DNA of 64,000 bases from Nageia nagi (lineage: Eukaryota; Pinophyta), in the NCBI GenBank assembly GCA_050084985.1, contig JBITNC010000001.1:58156001-58220000 (forward strand), read 5' to 3'. This document shows positions 25,285-35,199 of this stretch, piece by piece (the first letter of the stretch is position 1; each line of letters begins with the position of its first letter). The notes under the pieces were generated by a model, which saw nothing but the letters and a program-made list of their open reading frames with translations, searched no databases and was not told where the DNA came from. Both the position numbers and the translations under genes were made by a program.

Positions 25285-25880
25285 AACTTCACTCCCCCTT
25301 GAGGGTAACTTCACCAATCTAATAGCATCCCTAAGCTTATAGAAATGAGCTTCTAAGAGGGGCTTGGTGAACAAATTAGTGAAGTTTAAGATGGATGGAA
25401 AATACTTTTGGTGTATGATGCCATCAAGAACCTTCTCCTTGATAAAATGGGCATGGATTTCCATATGTTTTGTTCTCTGATGGAACACTAGATTCTTAGC
25501 CAAAGAAATAGCTGACTAATTATCTAAAGAGATCAAATATGAGCCACGTTACTCATACCCAATTTCTTTAAGAAGATGCCTTGTCCAAATGGTTTCCTAG
25601 GTTACAAAAAACATGGCATGATATTAAACTTTTGTGATGGAAAAAGAAATAATAGGTTGCTTCTTGGAATCCTAAGAGATAACAACTGAACCATTGCTAA
25701 ACACATACATAGAGGTTGACTTCCTACCATCTCTATCTCTCCCATAGTCAGAATATGAGAATCTAAAGAGAATAAATGAGAGCAACTTGGAATACTTGAG
25801 AGTAAGATCCTTAGTCCCTGCAACATACCTCAAGATTTGCTTAACAACATTGAAGTGCTCAACATAAATTTTCTCCATGA
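25285..25880 (-). pseudogene. Ty1/copia RNase H relic (copy 1)
   Basis: Minus-strand segments read 'ILRYVAGTKDLTLKYSK', 'SDYGRDRDGRKSTSMYVFSN', 'SKKQP', and then 'LAKNLVFHQRTKHMEIHAHF', 'IKEKVLDG' and 'NLFTKPLLEAHFYKLRDAI'. These are the standard copia RNase H landmarks in order, ending at the usual polyprotein C-terminus ('LPSRGSEV', stop near 25282). The acidic D in the 'SDYG.DRD.RKST' motif is kept. Several stops and at least one frameshift break it. Copy 2 (62.2-62.7 kb) and copy 3 (60.0-60.5 kb) carry the same region. Confidence 0.9.
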
Positions 25881-26049
25881 ATCATGACATTAGATTCCTT
25901 GTAAAGGTAATATCTAGCCTAGATATAGTCAAATACAAAAGACTACCAATTAATTGCTTGTAAGTTGTAGCATCAACTAACTAAGAGTTGGAGCTTAGAG
26001 AAATAGTGATTCTAGGAGAGACTAGAATTGCAGCATATCTACACTCCTC

Positions 26050-26800
26050 CATTCCAAACTTCTACAAGATGTCTAATATATACTTAGATTCACTAAGGTA
26101 AGTACAATCCTTTTATTGATACACTTGCATTCCAAGATAGTAGTGCAAGAGACTAAGATCAATCATTTCAAATGTTGCCTTAAGTTTGGATATGCACTCT
26201 TGAATGATTTCATCATTTTTATCAGTAATCAAAAGATCATCCACATAAAGGAGAATCAAGACCACATCTTTTCCTTGATTGAGCATATATAGATCAGAGT
26301 CAAAAAACACTTGGAGAATCCAATGTCTACAAAGTACACTAAAATGTTTCTGTACTAGGCTCAAGGTGCTTGCTTAATTCCATACAATGACTTTTTTAGT
26401 TTGCACACAAAGGACTCTTTGCCTTCCTTAATAAACCCTTCTAGTTGATTCATGAATATTTCCTCATCCAAGTCACCATTGAGAAATGCACTCTTGACAT
26501 CAAGTTAAAAAAATTTCAATATTTGAGCTATAGAAAGAACAAGGATAACTCTCATAGTAGGCATCTTTGCCATAGGAGCAAAGGTTTCCTCATAATCTAT
26601 ATTGTATTTTTGAGCAAAACCTTTAGCTATTAACCTTGCCTTATATTTCTCAATATCTCCAAATAAATTGAATTTGACCTTGTAGATCCACTTATTGCCA
26701 ATCACATTCTTTCCATTGGGATAAAGAACCAAGTCTTAAGTTTTATTTTTCATAAGCACCTCATACTCCACTTTCATGGCTTCCATCTAGCACTCATGCT
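26050..26800 (-). pseudogene. Ty1/copia reverse transcriptase relic (copy 1)
   Basis: The domain opens with 'GNKWIYKVKFNLFGDIEKYK' and 'ARLIAKGFAQKYNIDYEETF', matching the conserved copia RT N-terminus. After a frameshift near 26500-26400 the catalytic YVDD appears at 26236-26247 within 'ILLYVDDLLIT', followed by 'IIQECISKLKATFEMID' and 'LLHYYLGMQVYQ'. The catalytic aspartates are intact but the frame is not. RT copies element RNA into DNA in the virus-like particle. It follows integrase, as expected for copia. Confidence 0.9.
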
Positions 26801-26999
26801 TAGAAGCTTCTTTGAAGGTTGAGGGCTCATGTTTGTTATCAATCTTGGTAATTAAGGATTTGTTCAAGGTCATGCTCCTTGTTACCCTTTGTGTTGAAGA
26901 ATTTGTTTTCCTATGGTGACTTATCTACATCAATATCCAACCAGCTAGGAGCAACTAAAGAGTCCTTTGGATCATCAACATCCTCATTAGAAGCAGATT

Positions 27000-27813
27000 C
27001 TTTAAAAGGTTCATTGAACTTTACATCCTTTGAAATGAACACTGCTTTATAGGTTGGAGAGTAGAGCTTGTAGCTTCTATGTTAGCTGTCATAACCTATA
27101 AAAATGCATTTTTTAGCTCTTTTGTCCAACTTATTCCTTTTCTCAGAAACAATGTAGGAGAATGATTCACAACCAAACATCATAGGGTGAGAAATGTTAG
27201 GTTTTCTTCCTGACCATGGCTTAGAAGGAGTTTTACTCTAAACAACTTTTATGGGACACCTATTCAAAGTGTAAATAGCAATGCTCATAGCTTTAACCCA
27301 TAAGAATTTAGGAAGATTACCCAACATGCATCTAGCCATATCCATAATTATTCTATTTTTCTTTTCAACAACATCATTCTATTGAGGAGTGTAAGGGATT
27401 GTAAACTACCTCTTAATTCCATACTTAGCATAATAGTTATTGAACTCATTGCTATTATATTCTTCTCCATTATCTAATCTCAACATCTTGATTTTAAGGT
27501 TAGTTTGATTCTCAATAAAGGCCTTAAAAACCTTAAAACTCTCGAAGGTTTGATCCTTGTGCTCAAGTAAATACCCAAAGGTCATCCTACTAAAGTCATC
27601 AATGAAGGTCAAGACATAAGATTCTCCTCTAAGTGACTTAGTATTAAATGGACTCATCAAATTTGAATGCACAAGTTGAAGAAGTTGAGATTCTCTTGTT
27701 ACCTTATCTTTTTCAAACTTTTGTCTATGCATTTTTCCAAGAATGCACTTCTCGCATAGACCAACTGAAGAAGAAATTGAAGGAAAACCTTCCACAAGTT
27801 CTTGGTATTTCAT
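27000..27813 (-). pseudogene. Ty1/copia integrase relic (copy 1)
   Basis: A zinc-type N-terminus ('LCEKCILGKMHRQKFEKDK') leads into the core. The first catalytic region reads 'LVHSNLMSPF' where the family has HSD, so Asp is changed to Asn (codon 27661-27663). The second reads 'LRLDNGEEY' with its Asp kept, and the third 'VVEKKNR' keeps the Glu. Stops replace conserved glutamines after 'GIKR' and within 'TPQ.ND'. Downstream 'FGCESFSYIVSEKRNKLDKR' and 'AKKCIFIGYDS' are typical of the copia linker. The best open stretch is 27406-27813. It is catalytically dead by both mutation and stops. Confidence 0.9.
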
Positions 27814-27819
27814 GAATTT

Positions 27820-28240
27820 AATACTCTTATGATAAAAGTGCCCTAAATGATGGTTCTAAAGATTTTCTTTAAAACACACACTAGAAGCAAGACACATCTT
27901 TGATAGAACTTGATCCATAATGTAGAGGTTATCTTTCATAGATCCTTTAACAAAAGTGGCAAGTCCTTTCTTAATGCACCAGGATTGAGAGTCAAACTCA
28001 AAAGAGTATCCTTTCCTACTAACTTGGATCATAGAGAGAAGGTTAATCCTTAACTTAGGAACATAGAGAATATTTTCAAGAACCTTTCTATGAATCAATA
28101 CACTTCCAATTCCTTGGACTTAAGGGTAGAGTTATCACCTATCACAACTGCATCCTTTTTATACTTGTGAAAGTTCTCAAACTTTTCTTTTTCAAAGCAT
28201 AAGTGATTAGTGCAACTAGAGTCAATAATCCATTCAAATG
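27820..28240 (-). pseudogene. Ty1/copia protease and pre-integrase region relic
   Basis: 'WIIDSSCTNH' lies at about 28206-28235. The copia protease motif is usually D-S-G or D-T-G, so the glycine after the catalytic Asp is replaced by Ser (28215-28223 covers D-S-S). Next comes a 'GDN' element, and then 'LENILYVPKLRINLLSM' and 'WCIKKGLATFVKGSM', which match the conserved GAG_pre-integrase segment. The protease would cut the polyprotein. Frame breaks occur between the two parts. Confidence 0.85.
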
Positions 28241-28249
28241 AAAAAGAGT

Positions 28250-29270
28250 GATACATGGAGTAGAGTGCCATAGCAAAACTAACATAAGTATTTTCTTTTC
28301 CTTTGTAGTTCTCTACATTTCCATTACCTTTATTATTTTCCTCTCTTTTCTTTTTTTAGCAATCAATTTCTTCGTGACCTTGAATGCCACAATAGTTACA
28401 ATTGCCATAAAACTTTTTCTTAGGATAAGGAGTGTTTGCTTTACCTTTTCCATCTCTTTACTTGACATGATTATTGTTATCGTTGTTCCTACTACTGTGG
28501 TTATTATTTCTATTATTTTTGCTACTATTCTAGCCACTCTCTCTTTTCTCAAACCTTTTGTAGGAAGAAGGATAAGATTTTATTTGATGGTTGAACTTCT
28601 TCTTGAAAGGAGTTTTGGTTGCACTAAGGGTAACGTTATTATCCTTAAGAGAAGAAATCAACACCTTATTGTTAAGGGTTTGCTCATGCTTCAATAGGTG
28701 CCTAGATAGGTTCTTAAGGGAGATGACTTCTTCTTCTTCATCAAGCCTTGTTTTCATAAATGTTACAAAGTTTCCAAACTTTGAAGAGAGGCTTTGAAGA
28801 ATGATGAAGACCATGAACTCATCATTGATCCAATTGCACCCATAAGCAATAAGTTGGGTCCTTAGGTCAATAATTTTGTTCAAATAGATAGACACATTTT
28901 CATCTTCCCCTTGATGAGATTGAAGCAAATTTTGAAGAATGGTAAACCTTCTTAAAAAGTTTGAACCAAGGTATATTTGCTTTAGCTTATCCCATGCTTC
29001 CTTTGCTGAGGTTGAAGAGGATATCATTAGGAGCACATCATCTAAAAATGCATGGTAAATCATAGAGGTTGCCAACTCATTCTATGTGTTGTAAGCCTTT
29101 AGTGCCTTCTCATTTATAGGAGGTACAAGGTTCTCATTCACTATTTGCCAAAGCTTTCTTACTTGCAATTCAACTCTCATTCGAGGTTCCCAAATACCAT
29201 AGTTGGAACCATCAAAAATGTGTTTGGGTAAAAAATATTCTCCTATTTGCTACATAATAAGCATGTGGTT
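28250..29270 (-). pseudogene. Ty1/copia gag relic with zinc knuckle (copy 1)
   Basis: The N-terminus shows 'FDGSNYGIWEPRMRVELQVR' and the longest open part (28530-29075) contains 'AKEAWDKLKQIYLG' and 'YLNKIIDLRTQLIAYG', matching the UBN2/copia gag family. A stop interrupts 'KALKAYNT.NELATS'. After an asparagine-rich linker a CCHC zinc knuckle (C-N-Y-C-G-I-Q-G-H-E-E-I-D-C) lies at 28359-28400 with all four ligands intact. Gag forms the particle and the knuckle binds RNA. No clean start codon remains; the N-terminus is placed near 29270 by homology. Confidence 0.88.
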
Positions 29271-29689
29271 TCAATAAACAATATTAAATGTAAAGTTTTA
29301 ACCAAGTAAATAATACATGTTACATTTAACACTAAAGACATACTTGATTTAATTCACAAGTGCAAATGTTTTACAATTCAAATAATAACCCATGTACCCA
29401 AATATATTTCTCATCTCAAGAATTGTAGATGTAGAGTGACATTGTTGAGGCTTGTTTTCTTATCTAAAATTAGGCCTTCACTTGGATGCCCATGTAAGAG
29501 GAGCCCAAGTACTACTAATTCTCAACCAATTCCTCTTGGATAGTAGTATACTCTCACAAGGAGAAGTACTAGCTATTTTCTAAGGTTTTAATATTTATTG
29601 GATCGATCAAATTATTAATCTTGATTAGGTTTCAAGTTGTCCTCCTAGATTATCAAGATAATGCCTGAATGGACATGTGGATATATGGT
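29271..29689. other. Extra sequence between copia leader and gag, left part
   Basis: No motif was found. In copia elements gag usually starts a few hundred bases after the primer site. Here the distance is about 4.8 kb, so most of 29.4-33.9 kb is probably inserted DNA. The insertion edges were not resolved. Confidence 0.4.
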
Positions 29690-29804
29690 ATCACTACTGT
29701 ATATTCATACATAATAAATTCTTTATTAAAGCCCCGGTGTACTTTACTTGCAATCATGGGTTCATTTTAAGATCCCCAGGAGTTTTTCTGGAGCAAACAA
29801 AATA

Positions 29805-30412
29805 GGTCGGAGTTAGGAAGTAAAGCATTCTAGAATGAGATGATGACATCACAGAAGAAAGGATAAAGCTCAGTTGTGGAAAAGCCTGGGTTCTAGAGGA
29901 GGTGAGGTCAGTAAGAGATAATCGAAGAAGCCAGAGCCCGTAAATTAAGTGTTCCAGAAGTAAAGCATTCTGGAATAAAATGATGATGTCGTGGAGGATA
30001 AGATGGTCATGTTTTGGTCAAAGATCGGGTTTCGAAGATGATGAGGTCAGCAAGTAGAATTGAGAAGCTCGGGTCAGTAAATAAAGCATTCCAGAAGAGA
30101 TGACATCAGTGATTTCAAGCCTTAACCTAAAATAAGAGCCCAGAAGTGATGAGGTCAGCAAGGAGCAATCAAATAGCTGGAGCCAGTGAGTAAAACATTC
30201 CAGAGGTAAGAGATGATGTCACAGGGAGAACGATGTTCACATTTTTGAATGAAATCGGGTCTCAAAAGTGATGAGGTCAGCGAGGAGTGATCGAATAGCC
30301 GGAGCCGATGAGTAGAGAATTTCAGGATGAAGAGATGAGGTCAGTAAAGGGGGATCAAATAGCTGGAGCCAGTAAATAGAACATCGTGGAAGAGATGATG
30401 CCAGTAAGAGGT
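29805..30412. repeat. Degenerate tandem array, about 60/120-bp units
   Basis: Phrases 'gatgaggtcag', 'agccggagcc' and 'aaagcattccagaag' recur in order. The 'gaggtcag' phrase occurs near 29903, 30042, 30151, 30272 and 30338, with a variant near 30400. Spacings cluster near 110-140 and 60, suggesting a 60-bp base unit doubled to about 120. Several units contain TGACATCA or TGATGTCA-like words, close to the TGACGTCA palindrome. Confidence 0.8.
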
Positions 30413-30918
30413 TAGATCATAGTTGTTAAGAAGCCATATCTTCTACAATCTACCTAGTTTTTGTAATATTCTGCCAAGTGGTGTATGTAGGTAGTATCAG
30501 TTAAAAGAAGGCTAGAATCTTGAAGCCATTTTTGTAAATGTTTCTATTCTGCAAATCTTGTAACTATTATTACTGCAGTATAAGTATATGAAAATAAATT
30601 GAAAGAAGGGTTGGAAGCCTAGTATTACTCTTTACATTTGTTCTCGAAGACCTGTAGTTTTTATCAGTAATATGATACCATCTTGACCTTTCTTGTCTAG
30701 CACTCATAATTGTCATTCTTAATTTGGTTACATCGTGGCAGCTTGGCTTGTTTCCTGAATGATAATTGCGAGTTGCTAGTATAACTATGTCTGCTACATG
30801 GTAGAGTAAAGCTGGGAAACTATTAGAGAGTGAGAGCTTGTACTGTAGCTGCTACACTAGATTCAGGCCAAGGTTTCACACATTGTGAAAGCCTGCGCTG
30901 AACTAGTGATCCACATTT

Positions 30919-31077
30919 GCTTTCTCTCTTGTTACCCTAAGCCTTTTTGCTTAAATTCCTCGCACTCTACTCCTTTTTATTTCCTTTCTTGTTACTTTGC
31001 TTTCTCTCTTGTTACCCTACCCCTTTTGCTTAAATTCCTCGCACTCTACCGCTTTTTATTTCCTTTCCTGTTACTTT
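30919..31077. repeat. 80-bp near-perfect tandem duplication
   Basis: Units at 30919-30998 and 30999-31077 share 'gctttctctcttgttaccct', 'cttttt' or 'ccttttgcttaaattcctc' and 'gcactctac', with only a few differences. The high identity suggests a recent event compared with the other repeats in the window. A frame open across it (30885-31145) encodes low-complexity hydrophobic text and is probably not a gene. Confidence 0.9.
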
Positions 31078-31140
31078 TTCTACGCCCAATAGATAAGGAA
31101 CCGACCTTCTCCGGAGATCAGACTATCACTATAATCTATT

Positions 31141-33950
31141 CTTGATTTACTTGGTTAAGATTGTTCATGGTGAATATATTACACAGTCCTAATTAACAAC
31201 TACACACATACCTATCCACCAATTGGAGGTAAATCTAGACCAATAGAGGACTTAGGGGCAATTAAGAAGTATGGACTTTTCACCACTTGGATCATCAGAC
31301 TTAAAGGCTCCAATTAACCTATCCTCACCTCATGGCTCCCTAAACAAGTCATGTTGTGGAATGTTCATGTAGATGTTTTCATTTTAGGGTGTTGCTTATA
31401 TCAATATTAAGATTTTGATTGCATAAGAAAATAAATCAAAGTATGAAACATGAAATAAAAGAGCATAAGTAAAACATCATCCATTCAAAAATTTTAAACC
31501 TAAGTGTCCAACGGGTTTTGTTTACCAACTCCTAAAGGACATCTTTGCATCATTCCTTATTTGCACAAGTCCACTTCATTCTTGTATAAGAAAGTAAAAA
31601 TATATCATAACTTAAAATTTAAGTAATAAATATGCATTATTAACTTAGAAAATTTAAGTAAGCATGCATCATTTAAATTTAAAAATTCAGTAAAAAAATC
31701 AATCATTTATCTTAACAAATTTAAGTAAAAAAATGCATCATTTAACTTAAAAAAATTTAAGTACTAAGCATGCATTAAAAAATAAATAGGAATCATGCAT
31801 TATTCTTTTGACTTACGCAATATGAGGATTCAAAGTAATAAGCATTCTATTCTTTGACATAAAGTTTTTAAGTAAAAGAATCACACAAAATTTTCCCCCT
31901 TTTTACTTAAAAAATTGTAATCCCAAATGACTCTTGTATTTGATCTAAGTTGAATTTTATTAAGGCTAAATATAATTTCAAAGTACTAAAGAATAACTTC
32001 AATGTAAAGTAAAAAGTTATAAATACTTGCTATCATTGTAAGAATAGTTCAAAGAAATCCTCTATTTTTACTTAAAAATAAGGGATGTCATTAGATAAAG
32101 TATCAAGTAATAATATTTTAAAATATTAAGAAGTATTCAAGAATGATTTACCTTTCAAGCATTGTAAGACATTAAAGGCTTAGGAGTAACCCTTACTCTA
32201 CTTAATGTCAGGTTCATTAAAGTGACATAAAAATTGCTTATCAAAGAAGGAAAAAAATAGACCAAGGACACCAATTAATGGAAAATTATGACCTTTCTCA
32301 TCCTATCATCCAAATAAGGAGGTCTCATGCATTTAAAAAATAATAAGGTGAGTAAAAAAAGGTAAAGGCAACAAGTTTGGATGGGAAGGGTCAAACTCAA
32401 GTCATGAGCTATCAAGGGAGATGGGCAGAGCAAAGATAAAGCCAAGAGGGATAATTAATGAGGGCAATAAAAGGAGAGGGATACATGCAAACAACTATGC
32501 TAGGAGGGACCTCAGATACAGCTAAAGAAATAGTTGAGTTCCTGAGGGTGGTGGCCTAGCCCTGGTGGAAACTAGGGTACTTAGGAGACTGGAGTGGACT
32601 AAAGTTTTGGTCCCTTGAAATGAATCTCAAAAATAGCATGAAATAATAAGGAGATAGCCATAGATTTACTACAAGAAGATAGGAGTGGAGCCACCATGAG
32701 GAGCTACTAAAGGTGGAGGGTCGATAAGTAGGTCGAGAGGGGGAAAACATTACCTATAGGTTGCTTCATTCTCTACACTCCATAGGTGAATGTTTCATAG
32801 TACAATGTGTGCTATAGATGGAAAGGTGGAAGCCATATAGGCTACTATCAATCTTGCTAAAGAAACACCACCAAAGAATAAAGGTTGTTCATGAAGACCA
32901 CATAAAGGAGAAAGCTAGACTATGCATGAGGAGGCAGATAAAAAAAATAAAGGTTGCAGAGGAGGGGTGCAATGAGGGAGCTACTCAACTGAGGAAGAGA
33001 GGGGAGTGGCATATTCATCCATTTCCTTAGGCCATCATAGGAGAAAATATAGGAGCTCAAGGGCCAATAGGGTAGTTGTCTCCTTAGTTGAGTGACAAGG
33101 GAGTGGTCATGCAAGTCAAGTCTTTCACTGCTCTTCCCTCTTTTTTTTTTAAAGGGTAAGTGATGAGATTGAGAAATTAAGGAATGCAAGCACCTGAAGG
33201 ATTGTCAAAAATAACCCATTATTATGGTAGGTCAAATCATACAAAGTAGCATCTTTAGCTACAAGCAACCTCTACTACTACAAAATTATTTGTCATTCTC
33301 CTCCTCCTAGACATTGCAAGAATACACAAGGCAAAAAGAAGCACCCAACAAAGAGCATATAGCTACCAAACAATCCCAATGTAATATGAGAGGATGAAGA
33401 ATGAGCATGAAGGGAGCAAGAAGGACTCTCGTAGGAGACTACTAATGAGAGAAAGAGCAATTAAGAGAGAAGGCCATAATGGAGTAGAAGGCCTAGTGGT
33501 TGACCGATTGTGAAAGGAGGGGAGGGTTGGCCAATGGCAAATCCTCAAAAAACTCATCAAAGTAATTTTAATTAACAACAAATATATTGATTAAATATAT
33601 TGTACAAAAAGTTCTCCTTATTTGATTTTTTTATTATTATTTTTATTAAATATATTGTATGTACAAAAATAAGAACCCCTTTTTTTGTTTCAACAACAAA
33701 TAGCATATAAAAATATTGCAATTTTTATACAAAAAAATGTAAAATAGTCAAAGTAGTGACTAATAATATATTTTTGTTATATCCTAAATATCTTAGATAG
33801 AAAAAAAAATTTATCCCCAAAAAAAATAGTTGCAATTATCATAAAATATTAGTAGAAAATGTATACCAATAATATATTTGTAAGGAAAATTTCCTCAATA
33901 ATATTGCAACTCACCAATAAACAATGTTAATTATACCTTCAAGAATTAAA
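31141..33950. other. Extra sequence between copia leader and gag, right part
   Basis: No protein motif was recognised. 32200-33560 is richer in G and A on the plus strand than its neighbours, with several 'gagg' words, and may be a further insertion. 33590-33690 repeats 'attaaatatattgta' twice about 60 bp apart. Boundaries could not be fixed. Confidence 0.4.
31606..31775. repeat. Degenerate tandem repeat, about 35-bp units
   Basis: 'aaatttaagta' followed by 'gcatgcatcattt' or a variant recurs near 31617, 31653, 31720 and 31756, giving four to five units. The sequence is AT-rich and weakly palindromic (ttaa, gcatgc). Confidence 0.65.
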
Positions 33951-34072
33951 TAAATGAACTTAAAGGAAGAAAGGAGGAAATTGTACCTTCAAGTATTTTA
34001 CATCACCAATGTAATCTTCAAAGTAATGTTGAAGAAGAGCCTTTACACCAAGAAGAAGAGCTTTCACACCAA

Positions 34073-34084
34073 GATCTGATACCA
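34073..34084 (-). other. tRNA-iMet primer binding site of copia copy 1
   Basis: On the minus strand TGGTATCAGATC lies three bases after the 5' LTR edge. It differs at one base from the common plant copia site TGGTATCAGAGC, complementary to the initiator tRNA-Met 3' end. It fixes the LTR edge and the element's orientation. Confidence 0.9.
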
Positions 34085-34087
34085 ATT

Positions 34088-34592
34088 TGGAGGAACTAAC
34101 ACTAACAAGATAATTTATAAACAATAAAGATCTCTTGAAAGCTCAAAATACACATCTAACAATCTCACAAATAAGACAATCTCACAAAGTAACTCAAGAT
34201 GTAAAGTGGTTCCTCCAACTAGGAGTACATCCACTAACTAGATCTTTACTTCAATCACAAATACAACTCTCTTACAATTATCCTAATCTCAACTCCTACA
34301 CTTCTATCCTATAGCATAACTTTACTCCATAATTGGTGTGTGATCACAAAGAGGGAACCTTATATTTATAGGCCAAAATCCCTCTTTGGATCACCATTTT
34401 ACCCAATGTACAAAAGCATGACATGCACATCCTTTTACACAAGGGGAATGCTCATGACATGGAGTGTAGGACAAGTTACATTATCATATTCACTTAAATA
34501 CTTAAGGTATCCAATGATACCCTTAAGTATTAGTGAATTTACATAGAAGATTTAATACAAACCTTTACAATAATGCATTATACATTCCAACA
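34088..34592 (-). mobile_element. 5' LTR of copia copy 1
   Basis: 505 bp; its plus-strand left edge is TGGAGGAACT and its right edge CATTCCAACA. It aligns end to end with 23971-24474. Downstream (leftward) are the primer site and leader. It retains the TATA box and U3 palindrome. Confidence 0.92.
34363..34370 (-). promoter_or_regulatory. LTR TATA box (TATAAATA)
   Basis: TATAAATA on the minus strand inside the 5' LTR. The same box lies at 24245-24253, 61205-61213 and, as TATATATAG, at 37745-37753. It would direct element transcription leftward. Confidence 0.7.
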
Positions 34593-34597
34593 CCCCC
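34593..34597. repeat. Target-site duplication, right of copia copy 1
   Basis: CCCCC after CATTCCAACA, matching CCCCT at 23966-23970 with one change. Confidence 0.7.
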
Positions 34598-34865
34598 TTG
34601 TTCACATTTTTATCCATGAAAGAACATGGTTATGTCATATTATTCATTAGTATCTACAAGTTATTCTTCATCTATCTTGAAAATATCTTCATAAGGTAAA
34701 TTGACATCAAGATGTATTGTATCCTTCAAAGGAAATTTTTCCAATTGATTAGCTATGACTTGACCTTTCATTGACTTATGATTAATGAAATTGAGGCCAA
34801 AATCTAAAAGGAACATGATCCATTTACTTTTCCTTGAATTGCGATATGTTTTTCCCATCATATAT
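34598..34865 (-). pseudogene. Ty3/gypsy RNase H relic, N-terminal part
   Basis: The minus-strand frame reads 'KWIMFLLDFGLNFINHKSMK' and 'GQVIANQLEKFPL', then 'LPYEDIFKIDEE'. This is the usual connection between gypsy RT and RNase H ('kW...LseFdi.y...ka.KGqalAdfLAe'). It runs to within a few codons of the copia LTR, with text like 'MFFHG' where the RNase H start is usually 'MYFDG', so the first catalytic Asp is changed to His. The frame resumes in phase at 23970 on the other side. Confidence 0.8.
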
Positions 34866-35199
34866 TTAAGTGGATCCTCTCAAAAAATGGCATATGTGGT
34901 ATGATTAAAAATATGATGGTGCAACTTCTTACATGCAAAAACTATTACTAAGCAAATATGCTCTATATATATGCAGTGAAGCTCATAGTCCATAAACATC
35001 TGATTGAGATAATAAATAGATTATTCTTTTCCTTGATCATTTGATTGAGCTAGCATGACCCCCAATGTAAAATATGTAGTTTAAGTATATAAGTGAAAAG
35101 GGATCCTATCCCTAGAAAGTATTAGTACTAGAGATGACAAAAGATATTGCGTGATTTCATCAAAATATTTTTGACATTTCCCATTATATTAAAATTTGA

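Larger units (their letters stand above)
29690..31140 (+). mobile_element. CpG-richer inserted block, candidate solo LTR or non-autonomous element
   Basis: This segment is visibly richer in G, C and CpG than its surroundings. It carries a tandem array (29805-30412), a TATA-like TATAAGTATATG and AATAAA near 30578-30598, and an 80-bp duplication (30919-31077). The 8-mer TATCACTA occurs just outside both ends (about 29689 and 31127) and could be a target duplication, though LTR elements usually make 5-bp ones. There is no protein domain. Its order (tandem array, TATA box, downstream region) would suit a solo LTR on the plus strand, but edges TG/CA were not established. Confidence 0.45.
23971..34592 (-). 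mobile_element. Ty1/copia retrotransposon, copy 1, nested in gypsy
   Basis: A complete element in structure: 5' LTR 34088-34592, primer site 34073-34084, gag, protease, integrase, RT, RNase H on the minus strand, polypurine tract 24475-24483, and 3' LTR 23971-24474. Integrase before RT defines Ty1/copia. By hand alignment the two LTRs differ at about 28 positions plus a 1-bp indel over about 505 bp (about 94% identity). The 5-bp target duplication is CCCCT/CCCCC. The internal region is unusually long because about 4.7 kb of extra sequence lies between primer site and gag. Stops and frameshifts disable every domain except short stretches. Confidence 0.9.

Noticed and set aside
28313-28552. Minus-strand 79-residue Ile/Thr/Lys-rich frame
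   Set aside because: It is out of frame with the gag zinc knuckle (28359-28400), which is the meaningful reading.
28248-28697. 149-residue plus-strand open frame
   Set aside because: It overlaps the copia gag and zinc knuckle on the opposite strand and encodes low-complexity hydrophobic text; a shadow frame.
29690-31140. hAT-type DNA transposon based on the 8-bp flanking repeat TATCACTA
   Set aside because: No terminal inverted repeats and no transposase. The 8-mer could be chance in AT-rich DNA.
30885-31145. 86-residue frame across the 80-bp duplication
   Set aside because: Phe/Leu/Ser-rich, created by the duplicated pyrimidine-rich unit, with no motif.
32556-33189. Ser/Pro-rich ORFs on both strands
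   Set aside because: Composition follows local G/A-rich sequence; no motif and mutually overlapping frames.
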